Part shown: positions 45,487 to 56,584 of the stretch, piece after piece
How positions within the stretch are numbered: position 1 is the first letter of the stretch
Layout: each line of letters starts with the position of its first letter
Assembly: GCF_001411555.2 (NCBI RefSeq)
Contig: NC_049902.1
Coordinates: forward strand, 10,917,888-10,981,887
Reading direction: 5' to 3'
Origin: Juglans regia
Taxonomy: Eukaryota > Streptophyta > Magnoliopsida > Fagales > Juglandaceae
DNA length: 64,000 bases
Made by a program: the position numbers and the translations under genes
The notes under the pieces: generated by a model
Seen by the model: the letters and a program-made list of their open reading frames with translations, nothing else
Database searches by the model: none
Told to the model about the DNA's origin: nothing

Positions 45487-46084
45487 TGTTGTGCAAAAAC
45501 ACACACCAACCATGGCAAACAAAAGTAAAAGCAATCATGATCAAGCACAAGATATACAATATATGTGGTTTGACAAATTACTTACGTCTATAGAGCTGCA
45601 AAAATCTTATTAACTCAGGGAGATTACAATCACTCAATCTCAACTCACACTCTCTAGGGCTTTTTGCTTTCTCTCACAATATACATTCATTTGACAATTA
45701 TTTTTTCACAAAATATGCAGAAAGTCGTACAAAACAAGTCAAATATGACATATATATAGCAAACGGTACTGAAAACCCTAATATGGCAAAATATACGTTC
45801 TTCATTCTAGCGGAGTGTCGAGCGCTCATCGAGTGAACGACCAAAACAACATTGGCTCCAGCAGGGTGTCGAGCGGGACTCGAGCGAACACTAGGGTTTG
45901 TGTCTCGCTCGAGCTCACTGTCGCGTGGGACTCGAGCGAACTCACGGGTTGAGCTTTGCTCGAGCCCACTATCGAGCGCACGTAGAACGAACTCATGGGT
46001 TGAGCTTTGCTCGAGCGCACGTTGAGCAAACACTCTATTTCTCCATTTTCAGCTCCAAAACCAATCTACACATACACCCCAACA
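45487..46084 (-). mobile_element. Copia 3' LTR (598 bp)
   Basis: Plus-strand edges are TGTTGTGCAAAAAC and CACCCCAACA. It is rich in GCTCGAGC and CGAGCG phrases near 45830-46020. It aligns with 47632-48189 apart from substitutions and small indels. Confidence 0.9.
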
Positions 46085-46097
46085 ATCTCCCACTTGG
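46085..46097 (-). other. Polypurine tract of the copia element
   Basis: The minus strand reads CCAAGTGGGAGAT just before the LTR start TGTTGGGGTG. Confidence 0.75.
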
Positions 46098-46253
46098 AGA
46101 CTGAGTCTCTACATGCCAGTCACTGTTTCCAGCCAAGCCCTATCATCTCTGTAGCTCACAGATCCCGTCTTCAAGCCAGAAGACACGCTGAAGTCAAGCT
46201 CGACTTTAGTCTTCCACGTACATTATCCTTAGTCAGTATATCCACTAGCCGAC

Positions 46254-47595
46254 TCACAACTCCCACCGCACTAGGAGTATCCGGTCTCGAACCGATCTTG
46301 ACAACCTTAGCAACTTTCCCCGGCTTTCATGAGGAACGACAAAGTTGACTCCTTTTGGCTTCCTCACATGTTTTGCGCGATCAAGCTTACTTTTTTGCAC
46401 TCTTGTATTTCCTTGCACAACATTGGACCATGATATTAAATACAAAGAGTTAGATCTCTTACCATGCGCTAAGACTAGCGCACCCTTAGTGATCTTCCAA
46501 GCTCCTCCAAAGAACGCTACTGCATAACTGCTATCATCAAGCTGTCCCACAGAGATCAAGTTTTTCTTTAGACCTAGAACGTATCTGACTTGCTGTAAAG
46601 TCCACATGCCCCTGTTTGGAAGTGTGATGTGCACATCACTAACTCCCATTACATTTAGTGTCTCTCCCTTAGCCGCATACATCTTCCCAAAATCACCAGC
46701 AACAGAATTCAGCATGATTTATCGATGCGAGGTGCTATGGAATGAAGCCCCTGAATCCAACACCTAATTATCAATCAGACTGTGCGCTGCAAGAAGTAAG
46801 GCATTATGAATTTCTTCTGCCACTACATTCACCGCATCATCCTCAACACTTTCTTGATTCATGCAGTTTTTCTTAATGTGGCCCGGCTTACCACAACTCC
46901 AGCACGTGATCTGCTACCCAGATCTCTTCTTGCTCTTCCCCCTACTCTTAGAGCTTGACCTGTCACGTCCTCTGCCCCAATTGTCAACATTCAGGGCCGA
47001 TCTTGAACCCGAGAACTCACCCGAGTCTCTTCTACGTACCTCTTCAGCAAGGATCATGTCATGTACATCGTCATAGTTCATTTTCATCTTGCCGGTTGAA
47101 CTACTCACAGCAATCCTCATGGCCTCCCAACTATTTGGCAGCGATGCCAATAGAATCAACGCTCTGATCTCATTATTAAACTCAATCTTTATAGAAGACA
47201 ATTGATTTGTGATCGTATTGAATTTATTCAAGTGTTGGGCCACAGACATACCTTTTGACATATTCAGATTGAACAATTTTTTCATCAAGTACACTTTTTT
47301 ATTCGCCAATGACTTCTCATACATACTCGACAAAGTCGTCATGAGATCCGCCGTGGTTCTCTCTTTACTGACATTGTGTGCCACTGTTCTGGACAAGGTC
47401 AGCCGAACAATCCCCATAACCTGTCAATCTAATAGGGTCCACTCAGCATCATCCATACTCTTCGACTTTTTTTCCCAACAGTGGAAGATGAAGCCTCTTC
47501 CCAAAAAGATATTCCTCAATCTACATCTTCTACTACCCAAAATCAGTATCGTCAAATTTCTCGATTCTGGATGCTTTCACTTTATCTCTAGCCAT
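46254..47595 (-). pseudogene. Copia gag and protease remnant
   Basis: The likely start is MARDKVKASRIEKFDDTDFG at 47595, followed by stops and a frameshift. The gag core is in 47417-46914 (LTLSRTVAHNVSKE, YLMKKLFNLNMSKGMSVAQH, LPNSWEAMRIAV, ILAEEVRRRDSGE), the pattern of Tnt1/Tork-type copia gag. The zinc knuckle CWSCGKPGHIKKNC follows at about 46905-46860. The protease active site VLDSGASFHS is near 46775-46740, and the fold continues (VRYVLGLKKNLISVGQLDD) to about 46400. Homology then stops where the integrase zinc finger should begin. Several stops make it non-coding now. Confidence 0.88.
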
Positions 47596-47615
47596 CACTC
47601 TCCTTCAGATCCAAC

Positions 47616-47629
47616 TGGCTCTAATACCA
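47616..47629 (-). other. Primer binding site (initiator tRNA-Met) of the copia element
   Basis: The minus strand reads TGGTATTAGAGCCA, 13 of 14 matches to the usual TGGTATCAGAGCCA, two bases inside the 5' LTR. Confidence 0.85.
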
Positions 47630-47631
47630 GT

Positions 47632-48189
47632 TGTTGTGCAAAAACAAACACCAACTATAGCAAACAAAAGTAAAAGCAATCACGATTAAGCACATGACGC
47701 ACAATATACGTGGTTCGACAAATTGTCTATGTCCACAGAGCTGTAGAAATCTTATTAACCATAGAAGATTATAATCACTCAATCTCAACTCACACTCTTT
47801 AGGACTTTTTGCTCTCTCTCACAATATGCGTTCACTTGACAATTGTTCTCTCACAAAATATGCTGAAAGTCGTACAAAACAAGTCAAATATGACATATAT
47901 ATAGTAAATGGTGCTGGAAATCGTAATATGGCAAAATATGCATTTTTCGCTCAAGCGAAGTGTCGAGCACGGATCGAGCGAATGATAAAAACAGCATTGG
48001 CTGGGCGGGGTGTCAAGCGGGGCTTGAGCGAACACTAGGGTTTGTGTCTCGCTCAAGCTCACTGTCATGCGAGACTCGAGCAATCTCACAGGTTGAGCTT
48101 CGCTCGAGCCCACTGTCGAGCGCACATCAAGCAAACACTCTGTTTCTCGATTTTCAACTCCAAAACCAGTCTCCACATATACCCTAACA
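47632..48189 (-). mobile_element. Copia 5' LTR (558 bp)
   Basis: Edges are TGTTGTGCAAAAAC and TACCCTAACA. It is shorter than the 3' LTR because one copy of a GGGTTGAGCTTTGCTCGAGC repeat unit (present twice near 45947 and 45996) is missing. Confidence 0.9.
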
Positions 48190-48194
48190 CCTTT

Positions 48195-48581
48195 AGCTAG
48201 GGAACCCCCTAAAGGGTTGTACTACTCAAATCGTCCATTCATCCACGCTGTCTTAATCTAACCCACCACCGCCCTGTCTATTCAGCCTTGATTGAGCACT
48301 AGCCTGGTAACAATGCCTCCTCCCCTGCCAAGGTTAGGCTTCGAAATGGCCGCAGCTATGCCACAAGCAATGTGTCTTACGGTTAAAGCTTCACATGTTT
48401 GTCAAGGAAACAAATGGAGGCATGATCGATAATAGAACCTCAAAAGCCTTTTGTATGTGTTGTTCGTGTGCAAACATACATCAAATGGTTCCAGTTTAAC
48501 AAGATAAAAAAGATGCAAAGAATCCCAAAATTGTCGGCTCATTCCAACAATATTCTATTAAATCTGGGATGAGTGAGAATA
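48195..48581. other. Spacer, nothing recognised
   Basis: A mixed-composition stretch without a supported frame or repeat. It is the pre-insertion sequence to the right of the copia element. Confidence 0.5.
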
Positions 48582-49380
48582 TGTAACACCCCGCTACCCA
48601 AAAAAATCATTTTTAAAATTTTCGGAAAAATGGTGTGCTACTAAACTTGAACATAAAAAAACTTTTCATCTAATGAAGCGCCAAGTACAAAGATTCCTTA
48701 TAATACAATCTTTATTAAATACTTAAAATCTAAAAGAGAGTCTGTGGAAGCACTTATTTAAAATCACTAAAGTCTCATGTACTTATCAAAATAATTTATT
48801 AAATTAAAATAATAAAACTAAGTATAACATAAACTGTTTAGGTCTCTGCCTCGCCCTTGGGTCAAGTCTTGTCCTGCAGTCCCATTCTCATAAAGATTAT
48901 CACCTGGGATGGTTCAAAAAAATAAAAATATATAAAAATGAGTTGAATACTCAATAAACAACACATCGTATAGTAAACATCATAAACATAAAGTTTCTTG
49001 AAAAATATGCATACTCATAAATATATACGTAAATAACATGAACATGAACTTATATTTCACTTGTCATAGGCTAGTACCCATTGTTGACCTAGGGTTAGCG
49101 AATCAAGTAGATTCCAATTCTGTCCGTGACCGCGGGTTGTGGAATCCATACATAAGGAATACACATTGGGTGCACTACCAGCATGTACAACTTGACAATG
49201 CAATATGCCCATAATATATGGTACCATCTTCATATCATATCATAACATAAGCCGTTATATATTTTATCATTTATACTTTATCATAATCATACTTGCATAC
49301 TTGTCATATCATAGATTTCAAATTAAATTGAATTATTTCATAAAAGTCCATGATACCTGTGTAGAAGTTAGGTTTTCTCA
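48582..49380 (-). mobile_element. Ty3/gypsy LTR fragment, truncated at the LINE
   Basis: It starts TGTAACACCCCGCTACCC at 48582, the LTR edge style of the Tekay-like elements in this window. A GAGTTGAATACTC hairpin near 48943 sits where the other minus-oriented LTRs have GAGTTATCAACAACTC. The far end is lost; LINE-coding sequence starts at about 49403. Confidence 0.6.
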
Positions 49381-49402
49381 TTTATTGTATCAGGGTTTGA
49401 GG

Positions 49403-50500
49403 ATGATAGAAGCTTTACAACATATGTATGCAAATCTATCTTTGACAGAGAGGGAAAATGAGGAAATTTCGTTGGATGTGAGCAAGGTAGAGGAAGTGCT
49501 TGAGAGGGGTGGAAATTGTTCCATCATGAAACTTTTGACGAGAAAGCATTCTAACCATAAGGCCTTCAAACAAACAATGAGGAAGATTTGGAGGCTTGTT
49601 AAGGGTGTTAAATTTTGAGATTTAAACTCAATTTTTATTCTTGTCGAATTTGAGGATGCAAGGGATAAGTCAAAAGTTATGCATGAAGGTCCTTGGACTT
49701 TTGATAAACATTTGTTGCTTCTGTAGGATTTTGAAGGTAAGTTGTAGATTAATAATCTTGAATTGGTTAATGTTCCTTTCTGGGTATGTATCTATGACTT
49801 GCTTCTTATGGCACGAAATTCATATGTTGGTAATCTGGTTGGTAACACGTTGGGTGAGGTGTTGGAAGTGGACTTGGATATTGGTGAGATGGAGTGGGGA
49901 GAGTATATGAGAGTAAGAGTGAATCTTGATATTTCAAAACCTTTGCTATGACGGAAGCGCATGGGGGTAGGGGATGGATTGTCCTGTTGGCTTCATTTTT
50001 CTTATGAAAGGTTACCAAATTTTTGCTATCACTATGGGTTGGTGGGACATACTTTGCATGGATGTGATGAGGTTGAAGCAACCCATTTGAATGTTGATAA
50101 TCATCCTTATGGGCTATGGCTTCCCGTTGGTTTTTTAGTTGATTAGAAGGGTGGAAGAAGGGGTCTAGAGGTACAAAAGTTAGGGGCATCACCTAACACA
50201 AAACCACCACATACGGTGGCTGAAAGTCTAGCAAACAATAAACATGGCAGTTATTGTTTAGTGGAAGCTGTGGAGAATGTTATGACTGTTCAAAATGGAG
50301 TAATGGGGGAGAAAAAATCGGTTACTACTAATGAAGAGTTGAACCATTTTTCAGAGAAGATCATGAACGTGCGTGATGTTTCCATAAATTTAAGAGTAAC
50401 AGAAGACAAGCTGTTGGGGGAGGGAGGATTATCATCAAAGGGGAAGGAATTGTTGGTTTGGGCTGAGGAGGGCTATTTAACAGAAGTACCTATTTTTTAA
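49403..50500 (+). pseudogene. LINE ORF1-type region (DUF4283 and CCHC zinc finger), degenerate
   Basis: The start MIEALQHMYANLSLTEREN leads into a DUF4283-like domain (LLTRKHSNHKAFKQTMRKIW, then in other frames VMHEGPWTFDKHLLLL and VPFWVCIYDL). A degenerate zinc-finger segment follows at 49970-50080 (RLPNFCYHYGLVGHTLHGC). This is the RNA-binding N-terminal part of plant L1-type LINEs. It changes frame at least three times. Confidence 0.82.
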
Positions 50501-50859
50501 GATGCTGCTATGGGCTTGGGCCCAAATGGGCATTTTGAAAAAAAGATGTATTGTTGCAAAGAAGGCCCAGTCTCTATTAATTTTGCTATGGGCTCTTCTC
50601 CTATTTGTCACAGAGCTAAATTGAAAGGGGTTCTGAAATAGAGCAAGGGTCTTGATGGGAGGATTGTTCGTGATGGAGAGGCAATTGATGAGGGGTTTTT
50701 GCACAAATCTGAGGCTCTTGGAAGGAAGAGGAAGGGGATTGAAATTTTTGCTATGCAAGATCATCGTTCGAAGAAGATTGCGTTGGTGGAAAGGCAGGAT
50801 GATGCACTTCAACAACCTGAGATATCGGTGGGGGCTGTGGCACAGTCCTGCCAGACATC

Positions 50860-51990
50860 ATGCAAATTTTCAATTGGAATTTTCGTGGGCTTGGGAACCC
50901 ACGAGGAATTTGTACACTTCATGATTTGATCATGAAGGAAGATCTTGATGTGCTGTTTTTGCAAGAGACTCGGTTATCTTCAAGGCAGTTCGATCTCTAT
51001 AAGTTCAAATTTATTTTTTGTAATTGCTTTGTTGTGGATTGTGTGGGTCGTAGTGGTGGTCTAACATTGTTGTGGAAATATGAGTTTAATTTGTCTATTG
51101 TCAATTATTCAAAAAATCATGTGCATGTTGTGCTTAATGGTGTTAATGGGGAAATTTGTTTGTTAACGGGTGTGTATGGTCATCATGATCCTAGTAAGAG
51201 ACCTGATGTTTGGAGGTTAATTAAGGGTTTGGGTCGTGAAGTGGTGTTGCCTTGGTTAGTTTTTGGAGATTTTAACGAAGTTATTTATCATTTTGAGAAG
51301 TGTGGGGGTAGAAACAAGAATGAGAAGCAGTTGGAGGATTTTAGGGATGTTTTAGAAGTGTGTAGTTTGAGAGATTTGGGTTTCTTTGGTGTTCCTTTCA
51401 CGTGGTGTAATAGGAGAGAAGGAGGAGGTTTAATTAGTGAAAGATTGGATCGTTTTCTTGCAAATATTGTGTTGTGTAATTTGTTCCCAAATATGAGGGT
51501 TCACCATGGGGTAGCTACGTACTCGAATCATGTTCCTTTGTGGTGGGATTCTGAGAGTGGTTTTAAAGAAAGGAAAAAAAGGTTGTTTAGATTTGAAGCA
51601 ATGTGGGTGGGGGAGAGAGAGTGTGCTCGTATAATAGAGAGGGCTTGGAATCAAATGGAAGGATCTCATTCTCTTTCTCAAGTCATGGGTTCCATATCCA
51701 GATGTGCTTTTGATTTGGGTAGATGGAATCAAAGTTCTTTTGGGAATGTACATAAAGAACTATCTAATGCAAAAGAAAGGATGAAATTGTTGCAAGAAGC
51801 TGATCCTTGTAGTTTTTCACTAACAGAACAACAACAAGCAAGAGATGATATTCAGAAGTGGCTTGAGAGGGATGACGTTATGTGGAAACAGAGGTCTTGG
51901 TTCATGTGTCTTAGAGAAGGAGATAACAATTCTAGATTTTTTTCATTAAAAAGCCTCGGCTAGAAGGAAGAAGAATTCTATTATGCAACT
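50860..51990 (+). pseudogene. LINE ORF2: APE-type endonuclease
   Basis: An open frame of 367 codons begins MQIFNWNFRGLGN and contains LFLQETRLS, WLVFGDFNEV and FTWCNRREGGG. These are the N, E and GDFN motifs of the exonuclease-endonuclease-phosphatase fold that nicks target DNA. The last catalytic motif, normally SDHxPL, reads SNHVPL, so the catalytic Asp is Asn. The frame breaks near 51963 before the reverse transcriptase. Confidence 0.9.
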
Positions 51991-52027
51991 ATAAGATGAT
52001 TATGGCAGCTGGAAGAAAGGGCTCTTT

Positions 52028-53010
52028 TTGGATGATCTATTGACATATTATTTCAATAAGCTGTTCACTGCTACAGATCAGGTGGAAATGGAGGAAGTTA
52101 TTTTAGGGGTTGAGGTTAGAGTGACCAATGAGATGAATGGGGATTTGATGAAACCATATGTGGTTGAGGAAGTTGAAGTTGCTATTAAACAGATGCATCC
52201 ATCGAAGGCTCCTACACCAGATGGGATGTCTCCAGTTTTCTATCAAAAGTATTGGACGATGATTGGTAAGTCTGTTATTGATTCAGTGATTTTGGCTTTG
52301 AATACTGGAGAGTTCCATAGGAATTTAAATCATACTTAAATTACATTAATTCCCAAAATTTGGTCCAACTAAAGTGGCTAATTTTAGGCCGAATAGCCTT
52401 TGCAATGTGCTCTATAAGATTTTATCAAAAGTCATTGTGAATAGGTTAAAAAAAGTGTTGCCTTTGGTTATTTTGGAGACCCAATCTACTTTTGTGCCTG
52501 GTAGACAGATTTCAGATAATGTTATGATAGCTTATGAGTTGCTACATTTTTTGAGGAATAAGAGAAAAGGAAGAAAGGGTTTTATGTCACTCAAACTTGA
52601 TATGACTAAGGCATACGATAGAGTGGAGTGTCTGTTTTTGGAAAGAATGATGGAGGCTCTTGGTTTTGCTAGAGGACTGATTAATTTAGTTATGCAATGC
52701 GTTAAAATAGTTTCTTTCTCTGTTTTGGTAAATGGGTGTCCTAAAGGTCCTATCATTCCAAGTCAATGAATTAGACAGGGAGATCCTTTGTCTCCCTATC
52801 TATTTCTTTTGTGCATAGAAGGCCTTATTAATTTGTTAAAAGGGACAGTAGGCAGGGAGGTTATTGAGGGGGTTAAAATTTGTCGAGGGGCCCTGAGAGT
52901 CAATCATCTGTTGTTTGCAGATGATAGTGTAATTTTTTGTAAAGTGGATGTGGTTACAAATGAAAAAAAATTCATTCCTTATTAAATACAAACGAGAGAG
53001 CATCTGGTCA
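52028..53010 (+). pseudogene. LINE ORF2: reverse transcriptase
   Basis: Motifs in order across four frames are SKAPTPDGMSPVFYQKYW, LIPK near 52350, FRPNSLCNVLYKILSKVIVN, VPGRQISDN, LKLDMTKAYDRVE, then a stop, then RQGDPLSPYLFLLCIEGL and the catalytic FADDS at about 52916-52930. The order and wording are those of plant L1-type LINE reverse transcriptases. Frame breaks lie at about 52340, 52769 and 52985. Confidence 0.92.
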
Positions 53011-54380
53011 ATGTATTAATAAAGAAAAGACTTCTATGGTTTTTAGTAGGAATGTTAACGAAGACATGAGGGTTCGGCAGCTTTGGGGGATAATCGTATT
53101 CAACATTTTGAGAAGTATTTAGGACTTCCTCCTATGGTGGGTAGGTCAAAGAAACAAGCATTTTCTAGTATTAAACAATGATTGTGGCAAAAACTTCAAT
53201 TGTGAAAAGGTAATTTGTTGTCACAAAAGGGGTAAGAGGTTTTAATAAAAGCTGTAGCAATGTCTATTCCGACCTATGCTATGAGTTGTTTCCTATTTCC
53301 TAAATCCTTATGCTCTGAGTTGGAGAGTTTGATGGCTCAGTTCTGGTGGGGAAATCAATCTCAGGGGAGGAAGATTTATTTGGTTAGTTGGGAGAAGTTA
53401 TGTGACTCTAAGTCTCAGGGTGGAATGGGGTTTAAAGACTTAAGCCTGTTTAATTTGGCTATCCTAGCAAAACAATGTTGGAGACTTTTGAAGAATGAAG
53501 ATTGACTTTTGTTTAGTATCTATAAGGCAAAGTATTTTCCAAATTCCAGTTTTTTTGAGGCTAAAGATGGTTTGAGATCTTCATTTATTTGGAAGGAAAT
53601 TTGGGAAGCTAGACACTATTTACAAAAAGGTTGCAGGTGGTGTGTGGGAAATGGAATGAATATAAGAGTATTCAAATATCCTTGGATACTAGGATGTGAA
53701 TTGCCTGTTGTTAAACCAAACGTTGATGATGAGATGTGAGTAAGTTCTCTGATAGATGAGAGCACAAGATGGTGGAATGTTCAGAGTTTAAGAGCTCTAT
53801 TCAATCCAAATGAGGTGAGGCAAATTTTAAAGCTGAATGTCTGTTTAGATGTCTGTTTCGAAATTATGGCGTACAAAATTTGGGTGCAAGTTCAAGACAA
53901 AAATCTAAGACAACTTTTTGGAAATGTTTGTGGCATTTGAAGTTACAAAAAAAATGAAAATGTTTGTTTGGAAAGCTTGTTTGGATAAGCTACGTACATA
54001 TTAGAATCTAAGGAGAAAGCATGTTATTGATGATGATGCATGTGTGTTTTGTGGGAGGGAAAGAGAGGATGTTGCTCATGCTGTCTTTTATTGTCCTGAT
54101 GTGAGGCAGATGTATGCAGACCACCTCAAGTGTTACAGGAATGTAGTTTCTGGTTTGAGTTTTTGGATTTTGGCTAATATGGCTAGGGAAAGAGGGTCAG
54201 AGGAGGACTTGGCTACTTTTATTGCAATTGCTTGGGCTCTTTGGCATAGAAGAAACAATTTTATATATGAGAATGTCCTGTTTCGAACACAGATAGTGGT
54301 TAATAATGCTCTATCTTTGAAGTTAGAGTTCAAACAACTTCAGGTGTTTGATGTATCTTGGAACTCTCCTCCTATAGGCT
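53011..54380 (+). pseudogene. LINE ORF2: thumb region and zinc-binding domain (zf-RVT)
   Basis: Segments such as [56 protein letters not shown] and WRLLKNED match the region after the reverse transcriptase in plant LINEs. CVFCGREREDVAHAVFYCP (about 54034-54090) is the Cys/His zinc-binding motif. Several frame breaks and stops occur. Confidence 0.88.
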
Positions 54381-55010
54381 ACCTTAAGTTGAATGTTGAT
54401 GGTACAACATTTTATGAACAAAATACATCTGGGGTAGGAGTGATTCTTCGAGATCACAATAGTGATGTTCTAATTGCTTGTAGTAAAGTGGAAATGGAGG
54501 TAATGTCTTCTGAATTTATTGAGGCTATTGCTATGCTTAGAGGATTGCAATTGTGTGTTCAATGGGGTGTTCCAAAGTTAATGGTAGGAGTGATTCTTTG
54601 AGATCACAATGTTGATGTTCTAGTTGCTTGTAGTAAAGTCGAAAGGGAGGTAGTGTCTTCTGAATTTATTGAGGCTATTGCTATGCTTAGAGGATTGCAA
54701 TTGTGTGTCCAATTGGGTGTTCCAAAGTTAATGCTTGAATTCTTTGAATAGTCTTACTGATTATATTACAGATTTTGATTTTCTACTTCAAGATATTCGA
54801 AGAATGATAACTTACTTTCAAGAAGTTCAAGTTTTGCTTGTAAATAGACTAGGGAATACTGCAACACATCAGTTGGCAATGCATGCTTAAAATGTTAGTG
54901 ATATTGAAATGCGGTGGGATTATTGTCCTTCATTTGTAAGTCAAGCTGTTTGGTTTGACAAAAGCAATTTGTTGCAAGAACCTTATTTGATTCAATGAAT
55001 GAGATGTTGG
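54381..55010 (+). pseudogene. LINE ORF2: RNase H domain with internal tandem duplication
   Basis: LKLNVDGTTFYEQNTSGVGV starts the RNase H fold. The first catalytic Asp (NVDGT) and the following Glu region (EFIEAIAMLRGLQL) are present. A 150-bp tandem duplication (54434-54583 and 54584-54733) repeats the second part and introduces an in-frame TGA in the second copy. Weak RNase H sequence continues to about 54890. The LINE 3' end is not sharp; no long A tract is seen. Confidence 0.85.
54434..54733 (+). repeat. 150-bp tandem duplication in the LINE RNase H
   Basis: Unit 1 is 54434-54583 and unit 2 is 54584-54733. Both start GTAGGAGTGATTCTT and end CCAAAGTTAATG. They differ at only about a dozen positions. 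Confidence 0.93.
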
Positions 55011-56584
55011 TTATAAAAAGAAAAACTATGAATTTTTATAATTTGGTATGTAAAAATGGGCTTCCAATAGAGGGCGTACATGTAAATATCTATAAAAGAC
55101 ATATTGTTTACCATACATATGTGTAAGGATATGATCATACTACTTACCTTGTGGCGTTACTCTTAAAATCTCACTTCGTAGCTAGTTATCTATACGATAT
55201 ACTATACGTCACTAAATTTTATAGAAAACTTGCTATGGTACATTTAATTAAATAGATACTTAGGAACAACTTTAATAGTTATAATATTATATACCTAAAT
55301 TCATAAATGCTTAATAACATAATTTAGAGTCTTTAGAATTTTTCAAAAAAAATGAAAATGAAAATTTATAGACCAGTATATGCCTAAGTAAAACCTAGCC
55401 CATGTAAAACAATATAGAATGATTTTATGTGAAAGCATAACCAAGCCCAACCCGATTCTAAAACATAAATTCAAATTTTATGTCTATATAATTAAGGATA
55501 ATGATAGGCTTACTACTTCATACCACTCATTTATTAATCTTTTTTATTTATTTAAGTTTTTTTTTTAATTTTTTTAACTTAATGGTTGAGGAAGTAACTA
55601 TTAATGAAGTTGTATATATATATTTTAATTTTTTTCTTAATGATTAAGGATGTTAAAAAAATACTTAAAAAAATAATAAAAAAAATAAAAACTTTAAATA
55701 CACTATAAAATAATAAAAGAATTATAAAAGAATAGTAATGAAAATAATGTGAAAAAAACATCAACAAAAGTCTTTCAAATGTTCTACGTAACTTCATGAC
55801 AAGAGCTTGATGGCATTTTGTGCAGAATCTATGAATGGCAATACTGTAAATAACGGAAGTGCATGGTTTAAAAGCTACGGTACTCTCTCTCTCTCTCCAA
55901 AAGCAAAGTGAGTTGTCTTTTCTCGTAAAAAAATACAATTTCATCAAAGCTGTTCCACATAATTTCAAGGACATAAGGGTAATATTATTCAAAAGCGTAC
56001 GTGTAGCGAGCTTTATTTACAAAACTTGAAAAAACCACTTTCAGCTTTGACAAAATGAACAAGCTGCAGACATTTAGAAACAAAGGCATGTTCATTGAAT
56101 GAAATGGAGTTAAATAATGCCAACTAAGAAATTTGTGTGTAGGGATGATTCAGATGCATAATTTAATTTATAGTCTAGATTTTTTTTTATATTGATAAGT
56201 CACAGTTATGATTTCGACTTTATTGAATGAGAGTTTAAAATAATACGCGATAATTCAATAAGAGAGTTTAAAATAAAGATATATTTTAACAATTAAATAA
56301 TTCATTTAACTAATGATTTTGAATGACTGAGATTGTATAGAAAACTTCAATCAGTGATGATTTTAAATTGAAATAAACTTCTAATTGTCGGTCTTTAAAT
56401 TCTAAAATAATTCTAACTCATTAAATAAAAATAAATAAGATTTAATCTAGTTATATATTGAGCCAACTTAAAACTCATAATCAATTTCAATAATGAATCA
56501 CTCGATGGCTTATCCAATATATATAGCTCATTAAATATAATTTAAACTTAATAAAAATTATTAATATTCTGACCTTAAAATTAT
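55011..56584. other. AT-rich spacer, nothing recognised
   Basis: No supported gene. A (CT)n run occurs near 55884-55900 and A/T homopolymer patches near 55560-55690. The part nearest 56584 is probably the 3' UTR and downstream region of the minus-strand gene. Confidence 0.5.

Larger units (their letters stand above)
45487..48189 (-). mobile_element. Compact Ty1/copia element, gag-protease only (non-autonomous)
   Basis: Two LTRs (45487-46084 and 47632-48189) flank only 1547 bp of internal sequence. The outer flanks carry the perfect duplication CCTTT (45482-45486 and 48190-48194), so both ends are intact. In minus sense a tRNA-Met primer site (47629-47616), gag, a zinc knuckle, a protease start and a polypurine tract (46097-46085) are present. 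Integrase, reverse transcriptase and RNase H are absent. The element may be a deletion derivative that used enzymes from a full-length relative, or it may have lost them after insertion. Confidence 0.92.
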
